Below, piece after piece: positions 35,541 to 47,640 of a DNA stretch of 64,000 bases. Origin of the DNA: Eremophila alpestris peregrina (taxonomy: Eukaryota; Chordata; Aves; Passeriformes; Alaudidae); the NCBI GenBank assembly GCA_009792885.1, contig WMCF01000150.1:727358-791357 (forward strand), in the 5' to 3' direction. The position numbers were made by a program, and so were the translations under genes. Under the pieces are notes generated by a model. That model was not told the origin of the DNA and ran no database searches. It saw only the letters and a program-made list of their open reading frames with translations. How positions within the stretch are numbered: position 1 is the first letter of the stretch; every line of letters starts with the position of its first letter.

Positions 35541-38500
35541 TTTTTTTCCCCTTTTTTTTCCCCTGCTTTTCCCCTCTGCTGCTCCTTCTCCTCCCCTCCC
35601 TCCCTCGTCTCACCGGTTACAACTCTGACAATGGCTTTAAAAGGATAGTCTTGCCTGGCTTCCAGGTAAAGGATGTTAATTTATTGTAGTCGCTTCTTTA
35701 TTTGATTATTGGTTTATTAAAACTGCCGGGGGTGAGAACGTTTCTCCTCGAACAAAATCCTTTAATCTGCTACCAGCTCTGTGGGCAAGGCAAACACGAG
35801 TGGCTGTGGCTGTTTTTGGGGGGGATCATGCCCTGTTTTTATCGGGAGGTGGGAGCACAGGGATGCAGCCGAGCCAGGAAGGGCTGTCCCCAAGAGCAGG
35901 TGTAGCTGTCACAACTCTGCTCAGCCTTGGACACACTCGATTTCCATTAGTTCAGCTCACCTGCATCCTGAAGAGCTCTTTGGTGGCGTGCAGTGACTCC
36001 CTGGAGCTCCTTGGGAGCAGGGACCCTCTGCCTTCTGTACCTCTGAACCTCATTTTCCCACCCCAGATCCCCCCTGGAATGGAGGCCCTGCTCTCTGTGG
36101 CACCATTCCTCAGCCTTCCAACCCAAATATCCCACACCTGCTTTCACCCTCCTGCCCAGAATTCACCACAAAGTGCCTGTGCTGCCTGCTGGGGCCTGAG
36201 GTGATTTTTGCAGGTGAAGGTGGGACTGGTTTTCCTCAGCCTCGAAAACCCATCAGTATTCAGAGCCACCCATGCCATGTTTGCACTCAGGGATGGAGTT
36301 ATTGCAGCAAATCCAGCTCTGGAAGCACTGCCTGGTGCATCCCAAGGGTTCACCCAGCCTTGACTCTGCCAGAGCATTCCCCCCTTCACCCCTCCCAGCT
36401 GCAGATCCTGATTTTCCTCCTGCTCTGCCTTCCAGCTCAGGGATATTGTCCCTGTGCAGGGATGCTTTTCCAGTGGCAGCAGCTTGTTCCAGGCTGCAGT
36501 TGCTGCCACATGAAAGCCAGCAGCAGCACAGCAGAGCCATTCATGGCAGTGCTGAAGGTTTTACACGGAACCTTCCAGTCTAAAGTGCAGCAGGGCTGCA
36601 TCAAAACACAGCCCCTGGATCCTCCAGAGACAGGAAAAGAGTCCCTGGGCAGTGTGAGCTGGATTTGTGGCATGTGGGAAGCTTTGTCCAGGAGCTGGGA
36701 GGGCAAGCAGAGGGGAAGGTTGGCTCCCTTCCTTCAGATCTGGAACAGGGCACTTCAAACAGCTGTAAAATCCTCACTTGCAGGTCTAAAAGTGACACAA
36801 ATTCAGTGCTTTGGTTTAGTTTATGTTTTGTTTTGTTTTTTTAAGGCATTGCTGTTGTAATTCCTGGAGGTTCTGGGGAAGGCCTGGGGCAGATTTAATT
36901 TGGCTGAGGGGAGAAGCAGCCCCTAAAGCAATTGCTGGACCTGCAACTTGAACTCCAAGGACAGCAGAGAGGGGGGAAAGCCTCCCAAGATCTGCTGAAC
37001 TCCCTCCTCTTCTCTCCCTGCCGCTTTTCAGCAGAAAGTCACCTTCAGCACTGCTGGCTGGGGCAGGACAAGGTGCCTGTGGCTGGAATTAAATCAGCTT
37101 TTATCCATCCTGGGGAATCTGCACATTGCCAGGGCTCCCACGCTGAAATGTCTTCATCACAACTGTCCCAGCTGACCTGTAATTTAATTTTCTTCCTCTC
37201 TGTCTCAGACCTGTGCAGTTGCATCCCTCTGCCTTTCACTGGAGCAGAATAACAGAAATCCAACAAGCCTCTGAGGGAGGGGGTTCAATGACTCTCCTGG
37301 ATAACTCGTTCCTCACTCCTCTCATTAAAAAAACCTTTCCCTCAGACTCCACCTGGATTGTCTTTGCTGCATTTTCCCTCTCCCATTCATTAGAAATAAA
37401 TAAGTGATGAACCAAGCAGTTTTCCTGCCTCCCTGGCTCCATAAGAGCTTTTGACATGGTCCATTGAAAATGAACCTCACCCAGAACTTCATTTTTTGTG
37501 TTCCCAAACAGGAGACACTCGAGATTAAGGCCTGAGACCCAGGAAAAAATTTGCTTTGCTGATGTAAATTAGGTGCTTTTATGCAATATGTTGATTATAA
37601 ACCTGGATCTGTCCTCCCACAATGAGATGGTGCCTCAGGGCATTAAGCTCCTGCTCACATGTCAGTGCTACGGGCAGAGAGGGCTGAATTATTCATCAAT
37701 AACCCTCCAAATTTGGCTTCCCTGCCTGCCTGGGAGCTCTGCCTCTCCCAGAATCTGTTCATTAGGTGAGGTAACTCATCAAAATGGCAGAGGGACCCCG
37801 GGTGTGAAGCCCTGCTCCGAGTGGAAGTTTAGAGTTTTGCTTTGCTTTGCTTTGCATCAGGAATTAGCTGGGAAAATTCCAGCAGGGGAAAAAGGAGAGC
37901 TGCTTGGTGTTGGTTATGCTGCTCACATGGCTCTGGCTGGCTCCTGAGCAGCTGAACTCAACCCCTGGAATGAGTTTCCTGGGTGAATATCACGCTGGAT
38001 TTCCATAAATGTGCTAAAACATTGCTTAAAATTCCCTTCTCTCAGCCAGACTGGCCTATCTCAGTGTCCATCTGTATCCTTTTATTTCCACAGCACCCAT
38101 CACTTCTCCATCAAATTATTAATTCCTCCACTGGAATGCTTGCTGCAAGCTCCCATCAAAAGCTTGGAGATGTAACTGGAGTAAATCAGTTGAATAATGC
38201 AAAAAAACCCAAATATAGTCTGAATTTCCCTACACTAAATGCCAGTTTTCCAAGCCCTTTTAACCTTTTGGAGAACATCCACACATCCAGGAAGGGCTGG
38301 GAGACACGGGGATGAAAATAAATGGACATTTAAGTTTGCTCAGACAAAATTCCGCTAGAAATGGCAAAACCTGATGGAAAGGAGAGGAGTTTTGGTGATT
38401 ATTTTTATTGTAGGAGAGTTTGTGAGGACACTAAACCTGGAAGAAACCAGAGAAAAGAGTGGAACAGCTCAACTCAGGAGGTGTGATAATACCTGGGGAC

Positions 38501-39775
38501 AAGGCACAGGAACTGGGAAGGGAAAGGATTCCTGGGATCATTCAGGGAATGACAAAATTACAAGACAGGGCACTGGTATTTTTGTCAAGTGGAGACTGAA
38601 AGGATGCCAAAAGAGCAGGGGGAAAAGGAGGAGGAAAAAGCAGAGGGAAAATGAATTTCAGCCCTCCAGCTAAGCAGGACCCAGGAGGGGGCAGTGACAG
38701 GCAGCCAGGAATTGTCCCCTTTTCCCCACCAGCCAGAGGTTATCAGGAGTGGGAGATTCCAGCATCATTCTCCATGGATTTGAAGCCTTGCCCAGCTGGA
38801 AGGGAGGGAGAAGCCAAGCCCATCTCTGCTGCAGGAATGAATCACTGTGCCCTCACCCCGGAGCGCCGCCGTCTCCTCCAGGTGACAGCTCACGTGGGAG
38901 GATAAATATAAATAAAGAGAGGGAAGCTGCAGCATCCTGATGACTCATGTAATATTCATTTGGAATTAGTTTTTACATGATTCTATTAAAAAAAAAAAAA
39001 GGCAGACATTCCATAAGATTTTTTTTTCCTTTTTTCTTTTTTTTGCGAGCTCCAATTTGCTGCTGGCAAGGAGCAGCACTCGGGTCTTTTATGGGTATTA
39101 GTTCCATAGTGTATAGCAGGAGGCAGAGGAAGTTTAATTATGATTCACTGAGCCACGTTGTGGGTATGTTTTAAAGCCACTTAATTAGTGCAGAAATATA
39201 CAGCTGTAATTATCCTGAAATACGGCCTAATTAACCTATCAAAAGCCCATACACGTGGCTCAGGGAACTTGGAAGCATTGATAGCCTGTTAATACACTGG
39301 GGCTGACAGCCCATCATGCTCACATTTGGGAGTAGGAACCTCTTCCCGTGACCTCCCATTGAGCAGATATTCCTGGGGCAGGTAAATCCTGCTCTCTCCC
39401 TGTGCTGGGACAGCTCCTGCCACGATATTTGTGGATAATCTGGAATAAAGTTGCTGTGGTCCAGCTCTTCTTCCTCTTCCTCAATCCTGAAATTCATCTC
39501 CCACTCCCTCCAGCCCTCAGCAGACATTCCTGCAGGTTCAGGGTGTCCTCAGCCCTGTCACTGTCCCCTCTGTGGGATTAAATACTGCAGTGACCCGTTC
39601 CCTCCTGGATGGATTCCCAGCCCTGGAGCAGAGAGGAGATAATCAGGGAGATAGCTAAAGCACAGCCGAGGCAAAAAGGTAATGGTGAAAGGTCTTGTGT
39701 TCAGTGCTGGTGTTAAAGCTGATAAAAGCTGGGAAAAGCAATTATCACTTCAAAGGCACCGCGATATCCAAGGCC
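35541..39775. other. Non-coding sequence without recognised features
   Basis: This is unique sequence with scattered chance open frames only. The TAAT-rich segment at about 39160-39250 is described separately. A polypyrimidine run lies at about 35540-35600. A TTTTG-rich repeat (about 36826-36842) and a TTTGC repeat (37839-37853) are minor simple repeats. I see no exon, RNA gene or LINE. Confidence 0.5.
39160..39250. promoter_or_regulatory. Candidate conserved element with TTAATTAG, TAATTA and CACGTG cores
   Basis: In about 80 bases there are ACTTAATTAGTG, CTGTAATTATCC, CCTAATTAACC and ATACACGTGGC (an E-box). The cluster is denser than expected by chance. Function is not demonstrated. Confidence 0.3.
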
Positions 39776-39888
39776 AGGAAGTGTCCAAGGCCAGGCTGGA
39801 TGTGGCTTGGAGCAGCCTGGGACAGAGGAAGGTGGGACTGGATGAGCTTTAAAGTTCCTTCCCACCCAAACCATCCTGGGATTCTAGC
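39776..39888 (+). mobile_element. CR1 LINE 3'-end fragment
   Basis: The sequence runs AAGTGTCCAAGGCCAGGCTG, then TGTGGCTTGGAGCAGCCTGG, then a GGTGGGACTGGATGAGCTTT stretch, then TTCCTTCCCACCCAAACCAT and GGGATTCTAGC. This matches the terminal part of passerine-type CR1 elements in the plus orientation. It is only about 110 bases long, strongly 5'-truncated. Confidence 0.85.
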
Positions 39889-41539
39889 ACAGATCTTCCC
39901 AAACCATCTTGGAGACCCAAGGAACCAGGCATTTGCCCTTGGAATGCTGCTTACAGGAGCTTTTACAAAGCAAAACAGTAAATTAATGCCTTGTCCCTTA
40001 TTCCATCATTTTACAGATGAAGAAACCAAAATTTAACTCCCTGCCTCTGCCTTCCTCAGGCCCTGCTCCAACAATCAGGCCAGGGAAAACTGATTTTAAC
40101 AGAGCCTCATCTTCCAGGAAGGGGCTTTTATTTCTTCCACTCGAGCTGACAAGACAATCCCTGTGTGGGCAGGGAGGGGTGGTGAGGGCTGAGAGGGAGA
40201 GGGGAGAGGCACCAGGTTCTCCAGGCAGGAGCACACCACCAAATATTCCAGCGGTGTCTTCATCCTCTGGGTGATGAGAGCAGCCCGGATTGAATCCGGC
40301 TCGCAATCATCCTCAGGGTAGTTTGCTTAAAATTCCCCCTAATTATGGAAGTGCAGAAAATTACTGCTCCGTGATGAGGTGCAGAGGAAATTGAAGGCTC
40401 CCACAACCCAACTGCTGCCTCAAGACTCAGCACCAGGGAGGTTTGGAGGGAAGGAGGGAGGGAGAAATGAGGTGGGAATGAGCAGGGAAGGAGGGGAGGG
40501 CCAAGGGAGGGAGGGAATTGTCTCTCTCCTGCGTGTCTCTGGGATGCCACCAGTTTTGGAGAGGTGAGAGATGAAGAGAGCACTGAAATGCAGCCTCGCT
40601 GAGCTGGGCCTGCCACTTCCCCAGCAATTCTGACACTTGACACTGTGCCCCAGGCAGTGTTTCGACCAGAGCTCCTGGCTGAAGCCCAGAGAACTCATCT
40701 GAGCACCGTTCTGCCCGATGTGCCAGAGTGGGGCATCTCTCTGGATAAATAATCTCTATTATTTGCTCTCAGAGTGCTCTTGCAGTGGCAATTCCTCCTG
40801 AGAGGTGACAGCAGGTCCCACAGAGGGCTCAGCTGAGCCACTTAGGGACAAGGGGCTGCAAGAGGCTCATTTGAGTGAACAAGAGGTGTTCTCTTCAAAA
40901 CTCACCTACATTTTAGGGCAGTTCTCAGAGCAAATCCTCTCCTTGTCCTCTTCAGGGGAGCCGTGACCAGGATCCTGATGGAGTTTTCTTGCTCTGGATG
41001 TTCTGCACTGAGTGTGAGGGGGAATTCTGCTGGCTCCACCTCTCTCAGGAGCACACATAGGCTGTGATTAAGCAGAGCACTTTGCTTATTTAATATCAGT
41101 GTCAGTCCCAGTGTTGGCTGGGAATGAATGAGCTCAGCAGAGCAGAGCCCCAGCTTCCCTCAGTCACAGGCTTGGGCTCCATCCTCCTCCTCCTCCTCCT
41201 CTTTCCACACATCAAAAGCTGCCTACAGGAGTCACATCATCCTCCTGGGAATGCCACCCCCACCAGAACCCAGTGCTGGGGTGGGAAAACACCACAGACA
41301 AGTGTAACTCATCCCACCCGTGTGTTCCTGCCCAGATAAACCCTCCAGCTCTTTGGAGATCAACAACAGCAGGGAATAAACACCCGGCCAAAAACGGGGC
41401 TTTGTGCAGCAGCCTTGGTGTGGCTCTTCTCAGCAATCCTCAGCCACAGGGAGTGCCTGGGTCAAGGAGGAAGGAATCCCAGGGCTACTCTACCCAACCT
41501 TCTGCTCAAAGCCTGCTGAGCTCAGAGGAGTCACCCAGG
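39889..41539. other. Non-coding sequence without recognised features
   Basis: This is unique sequence. A purine-rich GGGAGG stretch lies at about 40440-40515. No exon or repeat family is recognised. Confidence 0.5.
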
Positions 41540-41720
41540 AGGAGGAATTGAGGTTGGATATCATCAATAAATTCTCCCCTGGGAGGGTGGGGAGGCCCTG
41601 GCAGGGCTGCCCAGAGAAGCTGTGGCTGCCCGTGGATCCCTGGAATTGTCCAAGGGCAGGTTGGAGCAACCTGGGACAGTGGGAGGGGGGAATTTGAGGT
41701 CCCAGGTGTTTTCCATCCTC
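41540..41720 (+). mobile_element. CR1 LINE 3'-end fragment, diverged
   Basis: It follows the CR1 order: GAGGTTGGATATCATCAATA, then AAATTCTCCCCTGGGAGGGT, then GGCCCTGGCAGGGCTGCCCA, then GAGAAGCTGTGGCTGCC, then TGGAATTGTCCAAGGGCAGG, then TTGGAGCAACCTGGGACAGT and a GAGGTCCCAGGTGTTTTCC end. The orientation is plus. Confidence 0.8.
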
Positions 41721-43362
41721 ACCTCCCCCTTCAGAGCTCTGTTGAAGTCCTGTGCCATTCCTCTCACCTGAAAGGACCTTCCTTCCCATCCCCTTTTCGT
41801 AATTCCAAGCAAAAAATGTAGTTTTTCTCCAAAAAGTGGTTTTTAATCGCTACAACATCATTTTGATGTCCTTGAACATTTACAAAAAGTGAGTTGGGCA
41901 TTGACCATGTGGGAATTTCTCTTTCTCAAGGAGGAGCAGTGGCTGGCCAGGATTTAGAGCTCTGCAGTGGAGCAGAGTCTGAGTGCCCAAATTAGCTCCT
42001 TCTTCCACTTCAGGGGTAACATTTCTCTATCACATCTCATTGTAAACCCAGGTGAAAACAGGGCTTTAAATATTTCCATCACAGGCAGTGGCACAGGACT
42101 ATCCGCCTTTTTCCTTAATCCAGGTGTTTTTTCCCCCTCCAGAATTGTTTATTTCATATTCAACTTCCAATATAATTTGTACCTTGTTTTGCATCACTCT
42201 AAATCATTTCATTAATGAAAAAAAACAACAACAACCACCAAGTCATTATAAAGCAAATATACAAAATAAGCAGAGCTAATCTTCCCCTTATATTGCAAGG
42301 ATTAAATAAATAGAAATACCAGCAGAAAGTATTCCAGACACGTTGGGCTGCCATAAAATTTAGTAGGTGAACTGTTCATTTACATATTCCCCAAATGCAA
42401 CGGGATGACACTTCTGAAATTAAAAACTGATGATACAAATGGCATTTAAAGTTCATTTAATATTATTTGTTAAAATTTCGCTGACAATTCTGTCACATGT
42501 GAGGCAGATTCTATTACTAGGAGGAGAAAAAAAAACCCAAAAAAAAAAGCAATTGAAATCCAAACCCACCCCAACACTGAAGGGTCTATTAAAGAGAGTT
42601 GATGAGAATTTGCATTATCAAATAATCCTAACAGGAGAATTTATAAATGGAAATGCAAACTGTGCAGGGTTTTAAATGTTAATTCATCCCCATAACTGGT
42701 TCCATAAACAGATTTGAGTGTGTTTCTCCTGGAGACAAGGCAGAGACGTTCCCCTGGGGGATTGGGAGAGCCCAAACAGCAGCAGTTGGGTTTGTGAGGA
42801 GCAGAGCTGGAGCCACCTGGGGTGAGGCTGAAGCAGGTGAAGGAGCAGTGCAGGGGCTGTCTGTGCACTGGGTCAGGCCCCAGCCCTGGTTCTGGCATTT
42901 CTGTGCCCTTTTCCCCCCATTCCTGAGCATCCCTGACCCCAAACCCCAGGCAAATCCCGAATTCCTGCAGAGCACTGACCCCATCCCTCAGCCTGCAGCT
43001 TGGAAAATCCTCCCACTGCCCAAAGGGGTGCAGAGGAAAACTCTTTTATCCTGTTCGAAAGGCACACACTGCTTAAAAGCAGGCAGATATTTGGATTTCT
43101 TTTTGTTTGTTTATTTACTTCCCCCTCACATAAATATGGAAGGGAAGCATTGCAGGTGAAACGGTGCATGGAGATTAATCTGGTTCATAGCCCTCATAAA
43201 TATTAACAGGCTGGTGAATGTGTAACCTTATTTCTTTGTCCCTCTGCTCTCATCTCTTCCAAGCTATTTTCAACAGAGAAGGTTAAGTAAGTTGGTAAAC
43301 GAGGCCGTGGAAAAAGGAAAGGTGTTCATGCAGAGCCAGTGCACACAGAGGTGGGATCAAAG
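41721..43362. other. Non-coding, AT-rich in part
   Basis: The AT-rich unique part at about 42130-42700 has many TAAT cores and A runs. Nothing here looks coding. No dispersed repeat is recognised. Confidence 0.5.
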
Positions 43363-43490
43363 CCTTCCTTCCTTCCTTCCTTCCTTCCTTCCTTCCTTCC
43401 TTCCTTCCTTCCTTCCTTCCTTCCTTCCTTCCTTCCTTCCTTCCTTCCTTCCTTCCTTCCTNCCTCCCTCCCTCCCTCCCTCCCTTCCTT
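43363..43490. repeat. (CCTT)n then (CCCT)n microsatellite with one N
   Basis: About 25 CCTT units (43363-43461) are followed by an N at 43462 and about seven CCCT-type units to 43490. The N sits exactly at the change of motif, so array length and join are uncertain. The pseudo-protein frames on both strands (Pro-Ser-Phe-Leu and Lys-Glu-Gly-Arg periodicity) are artefacts. Confidence 0.95.
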
Positions 43491-43684
43491 GGGTTGTGTC
43501 TCCTCTTCCCAATCCCTGTGGGGCTGGGCCAAACCTTGATCTGGAGTCCTCCAAGGCAGAAGAAAGTGAGTGAGAGGCAGAGAGACACACGAGGCACACA
43601 CACAGTTTAGGAAAGGAGTTTCTCCAGTAATTAACATTTGTGTCCTGCTGTTTTTATTTCCCGTGTCCGTGTTTTTCCATCCAG

Positions 43685-43932
43685 CAGCTCCAGCAATGTG
43701 GGTTTCAAAGCAATCATGCCACTCTCTGTTAGATGATCTTTTAATGCCTGGGATTGATGAAAGATGGCACCCTATATTTTTGTGTTTACGTGGATCATTG
43801 CTGAATTGGAACTCATCCTGTTTTCATGAGAGGATTCCTCCCTTTTTGGCAGAGCAGACAAGTTTGTTTTCAAATCCAGCCTGTGTGAAAGATCATGTGG
43901 CCATGAAGGAAATCTTGAATCCGTTCCAAGTG
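43685..43932 (+). other. Exon-like segment (open frame between good splice sites), unproven
   Basis: The segment follows a pyrimidine tract ending TTTTTCCATCCAG (43684) and ends at a strong donor GTGAGT (43933). One plus-strand frame is open through all 248 bases and contains an ATG at 43696. The translation is not low-complexity and has Trp, Cys and His, but I do not recognise it. There is no neighbouring exon in a compatible phase within several kb. It could be an exon of a non-coding RNA, a lone coding exon of an unknown gene, or chance. Confidence 0.2.
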
Positions 43933-44336
43933 GTGAGTCTCATGAAGGCAGATTTGTACCAAAACCTCTAACACTTGCAGTCTCAGATATTTTCAGCGGG
44001 GAAAACCCTCAGCTTGGAGAAATCTCACAGAGGAGACATATTTCACTGACATGAGCTTTCCTGAAAGACAAAATTGTGAATCACATACAAAGGAAGGGAA
44101 GGGTGGGGGGGAAAAGCAGCTGAGACTTTATACAACATTGCCATTGATCAGCACAGCCACTGCTGGGAGAGCAGAGAGCCAAATGTCTGCAGAGATGCAT
44201 CAGGTGAGGGTGCAGATGGGCACGGGGAGAGGCATCCAAAATCAGGGGAGCAGAGGAAAACGATGCTGGGTTTGGACTGTGGCTCTGGGGGTTTAACAGG
44301 AGCAATCAGATACTGGGTAGAACAGCACTCCTCTTC
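43933..44336. other. Non-coding sequence without recognised features
   Basis: Between the exon-like segment and the 102-bp repeat I see only unique sequence with short chance open frames. Confidence 0.5.
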
Positions 44337-44632
44337 CTCGATGGGGATGGATTGCACATCCCAGCAGAGTCCTGTGTCCCTGGAGTGTGACACACCCTGG
44401 ATTGAGTCTCCTGAATCACTCCTGGGCAGTCCATTCCCCTCGGTGGGGATGGATTGCACATCCCAGCAGAGTTCTGTCCCTTTGCCGTGTGACACACCCT
44501 GGATTGAGTCCCCTGAATCACTCCTGGGCAGTCCAATCCCCTCGGTGGGGATGGATTGCACATCCCAGCAGAGTCCTGTGTCCCTGGAGTGTGACACACC
44601 CTGGGATTGAGTCCCCTGAATCACTCCCTGAT
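44337..44632. repeat. 102-bp tandem repeat, nearly three copies
   Basis: The core GGATTGCACATCCCAGCAGA starts at 44349, 44451 and 44553, exactly 102 bases apart. Copies are about 90-95% alike. The third has a one-base insertion and then loses similarity near 44625. Because 102 is a multiple of three, the copies keep frame and create long periodic open frames on both strands, which I do not read as genes. Confidence 0.95.
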
Positions 44633-45129
44633 TCATCCATTCCCTGGGGGCTCTCCAGGAGTGAGGAGCTCGGGCAGTCATTGTCCTGCTGACACCTCAG
44701 ACACCGAGCTTTCAGTCCCTTTTTTATTTCTGATCCCTTCAAGTTTCTCGCTCAGGAATAGTTTCCCTGACCCCTGAAGACCTTCGTTAAGCCCGCTGAA
44801 AACAACTTGGCTTTCCCGAGTTCCTTCTTGCAGCTCCTTCATCTGCTGACTCCCAAATTTCTTCAAAGAGCAGGTTGAAAACCACTAACCTGCGGCACTT
44901 TGGGGTGTGTGTCACCTCAGCACCCGCCTTAAAACTGCTTCCCCCGCTTTAGGGGGTGGGAAAATGCCCCTTGGATCCACATTCCGGTATGGAATTTCCC
45001 AGCCCCGTGTGAAAGTGAGTAAGAAAAGGAAACAAGCAGGGAGTCAGGAGGCTGGGATGTGGATTCCCTGGTGCTGGTGGCTCGCTGGTGGCTGTTTGAA
45101 CAGCCCCGTGTAGCTGGGGAGGTGTTGGC

Positions 45130-45850
45130 TGTGTCTAATTCCGAGCAAGATGCTGCTGCTGTGCCTCAGTGAAGTGTTTTATGAGAAGATCAGCTAATGC
45201 CAGGCTCGTTTGATGCGACACTGTTTTGATAGCGCCCCGTTCTTGATGGAAAACCCTGTGTTTGCTCCACGTGGGAGGAAATATTTCTCCAGCAGCCTGC
45301 AAAACAACATGTTCCTTCACCTCCTGGCTTCTTGATACCCATCACACACAAAAAAAAAAAAGTTCACTGGCAGAGAAACAATCACCAGCAGCTCCTGGGA
45401 GCGTCCAGAAACTGCTTCAAGGAAGGGTTTTAGGGGCTGGGAGAGCAGCAGAGCCATCCTAAATGCGAACTTTTAAGCATCCGAATTTCTGGCAAGAAGA
45501 AGAAGAAGAAAAAGAATAATAAAAGGGGGCTGTGGAAGTGCAGAGAACCTCCCGTCCTGTCTCCCCGAGCTCGGATTCCCATCCAGGAGGAGCCATTGAT
45601 CGCCGTGACTGATGCGGGCTTTAAGGAGGGGAGCGTGCCCGATCAATATGCGATCCGCAGCCCATGAATCACTCCAGCTCTCCCGATTTATTCGCCTCCA
45701 AATCAAACGGAGGAACAAAAGAGGAACACACAGCCGTGGGGAGGCCGGGCTGGGGGGGCCGGGGAAGGCAGGTGGGGAGGCAGAATCTCGTAAGGGGTAA
45801 TTAACTGGCTTTTATCATTCTAACAAAGCATTAAGCCAGTAAATCTGTGG
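45130..45850. promoter_or_regulatory. Candidate conserved regulatory block
   Basis: Two unique stretches stand out: about 45130-45310 (TGCCTCAGTGAAGTGTTTTA, GCTCGTTTGATGCGACACTG, GATAGCGCCCC) and about 45580-45850 (GCCATTGATCGCCGTGACTG, TGCCCGATCAATATGCGATC, CCGATTTATTCGCC, GGGTAATTAACTGG). Both have many CpGs in a CpG-poor surrounding, and no repeat or coding signature. Between them lies a short A run (about 45350). Conservation is inferred, not seen. Confidence 0.3.
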
Positions 45851-47159
45851 AAATGGGAATACTCCAGAGGGTCGTTGCTGGCACGAAGCAGGAGCTGTGG
45901 AAAACTGCTTGTGTTCTCCAAGTGGCTTGGGTTGAGGAGTGGAAAGCCCTGACAACGTCCCTGTATCCAGCCAGGACAGCATCCCACATTCCCATGCTGG
46001 AGATTCCCCTTCCCACTGCCCTCTCAGAGCTCCTTCAGGCTGGGGAAAAAAAAAAAAAAAAAAGTAAAATTAATTCTAAAGAGGAGAAAACTGATATATT
46101 CTGGGGATGAGACAAAAGAAAATGATCATTTCTTCCCTTTGGGGTGAACAGTGCCCAGCACCAGCGCTGCTGGCACAGGGAGAGACTCCCCTGAGAGGTC
46201 CAGAATCACAGGGTGCCACACACCCAGCTCCTGCAGACAGCCCTCACCTTGCACCACACAGAGAGAGGGAAAAGTGTGGGGCAGAAAACAATTTTTTTTT
46301 CCCTGACTGACAGAAATCTGTCTCAAATTGCAGCAAAAAGTCGATGTGTTGCCAATTTTCCCCAGATGACCGGTAGAAACACAGTTTAGATTGGGTCATT
46401 CCTTTCCTCCAATAACTTCAGATTGCTCCATTTTGATTTTAGGCTTTAGGGTATTTTAAAGCATTCAGGTTTAAACTTCAAGTGAAAGGATAAATTTCGA
46501 CTCAGATTTTCCCAGACTTTGTGTCCTGATTGCATGAGATTGGGACGCCTCGATAATTTCAAACCGTGTTTTTCCAACCCAGAAAATTCCTTGTGAATGC
46601 TTCCAAATCTTGAATAGTTCTGCTACAACAAATGAGCGCTTTTCAGTGAAGGACAAAAATGCATCTCGGGGAAAAAATTGCCGCTGTGTCTGCCTGTCAG
46701 AGGCAATCTCATGCTCACCATTCTCCTTCCAGTTCTCTCCTGCTTCTTAATCTCCCCTCATTCCCAAATGCAGGGAGAGATTTGGGACAGATTCCCACCC
46801 TCTGCCACAAAACAACACTCCCCTGTGCCCCAGCTGAAGGCAGTGCATTTTGGCATGGGAAGGGCATTAAAACCATCAGTTTTTTGAAAGGTCCAGCCTG
46901 AATTTCCACCTCACTGGGGTGTATTTGTACACATAACCCCAGGTGTGACCTCGGCCTCCCCAAGGAGTGGTGCAGTTGTGTTTGGAGTGTCCATTCTCAT
47001 CTCCCATCCCTCCCAAAAGGATTTCCCCCCTTCAGCCTGGCACATCCCTCTCACTTGCCCTCCTCTTTGCAGCTCCAGCTGGGAATTGCTGTGCTCTGAG
47101 GCAGGAAGAGGCATTTTGCAGGGGCAGGAAGCAGGGGCTGTGTCTCCACGTGGCAGGTT
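45851..47159. other. Non-coding sequence without recognised features
   Basis: This is unique sequence with an A run (about 46047-46063). Chance open frames only. No repeat family is recognised. Confidence 0.5.
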
Positions 47160-47400
47160 TCCATTCCCCCCGTGCGCGGCGATGCAATCGCGGCTCTCAC
47201 GGCACACCAGGCACGTGCCTTATCTGCCTGCCCGTGCAAAAGCAATATCAATTTGGTGGCGTTGAGGGCTGCAGCGAGAACAATGAGCTGTGCATTGTTA
47301 AACAAGGCTCCAGCCCTGTGCTGTACAAGTGGAACAAGTGTAATCGCTGACACAGGCGCCGAGCGTAATTGCGGCTCGCCGGCGAGCACAGCAACCTTCC
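47160..47400. promoter_or_regulatory. CpG-retaining unique segment, candidate regulatory element
   Basis: The 240 bases contain about 15 CpGs, including GTGCGCGGCGATGCAATCGC, GGCGCCGAGCG and GCTCGCCGGCGAGC, plus a perfect palindromic E-box GGCACGTGCC at 47210-47219, GTTAAACAAGG and GTGTAATCGC. It lies directly upstream of two CR1 tails. It could be a small promoter or enhancer, but no transcript evidence is available. Confidence 0.35.
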
Positions 47401-47435
47401 CTCGCCTGGGCTGCCCTGTGTTTTATATATTCTGT

Positions 47436-47640
47436 GTCCTCAGCCAGAGGAAACGGCCTCAAGCTACCCCAGAGGAGGTTCAGGTTGGAATTTCTTCATG
47501 GAAAGGCTGCCCAAAGGGGTTTGGAGCCCAAATCCCTGGAGGTGCTCAATTACTGGATGTTGGGGTCAGTCACAGCTTGGACTCAGAGATGCTGGAGGTT
47601 TTTTCTGACAACAGTGGGTCTGTGATATCTCACAGCCTCA
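47436..47640 (+). mobile_element. CR1 LINE 3'-end fragment, copy 1 of a pair
   Basis: It begins with CCAGAGGAAACGGCCTCAAG, the typical CR1 stretch, then GAGGTTCAGGTTGGAATTTC, TTCATGGAAAGGCTGCCCAA, an AAATCCCTGGAGGTGCTC stretch and a GGACTCAGAGATGCTGGAGG end with a degenerate TCTGTGATAT tail. The orientation is plus. It shares unusual derived sequence (GGGGTCAGTCACAGCTTGGA) with the copy immediately after it. Confidence 0.85.

Noticed and set aside
43283..43637. Lys-Glu-Gly-Arg periodic frames on the minus strand
   Set aside because: Direct product of the CCTT microsatellite.
44148..44681. 177-codon minus-strand open frame with a repeated Cys-containing unit
   Set aside because: Product of the 102-bp tandem repeat; there is no splice or start context and the plus strand is open as well.
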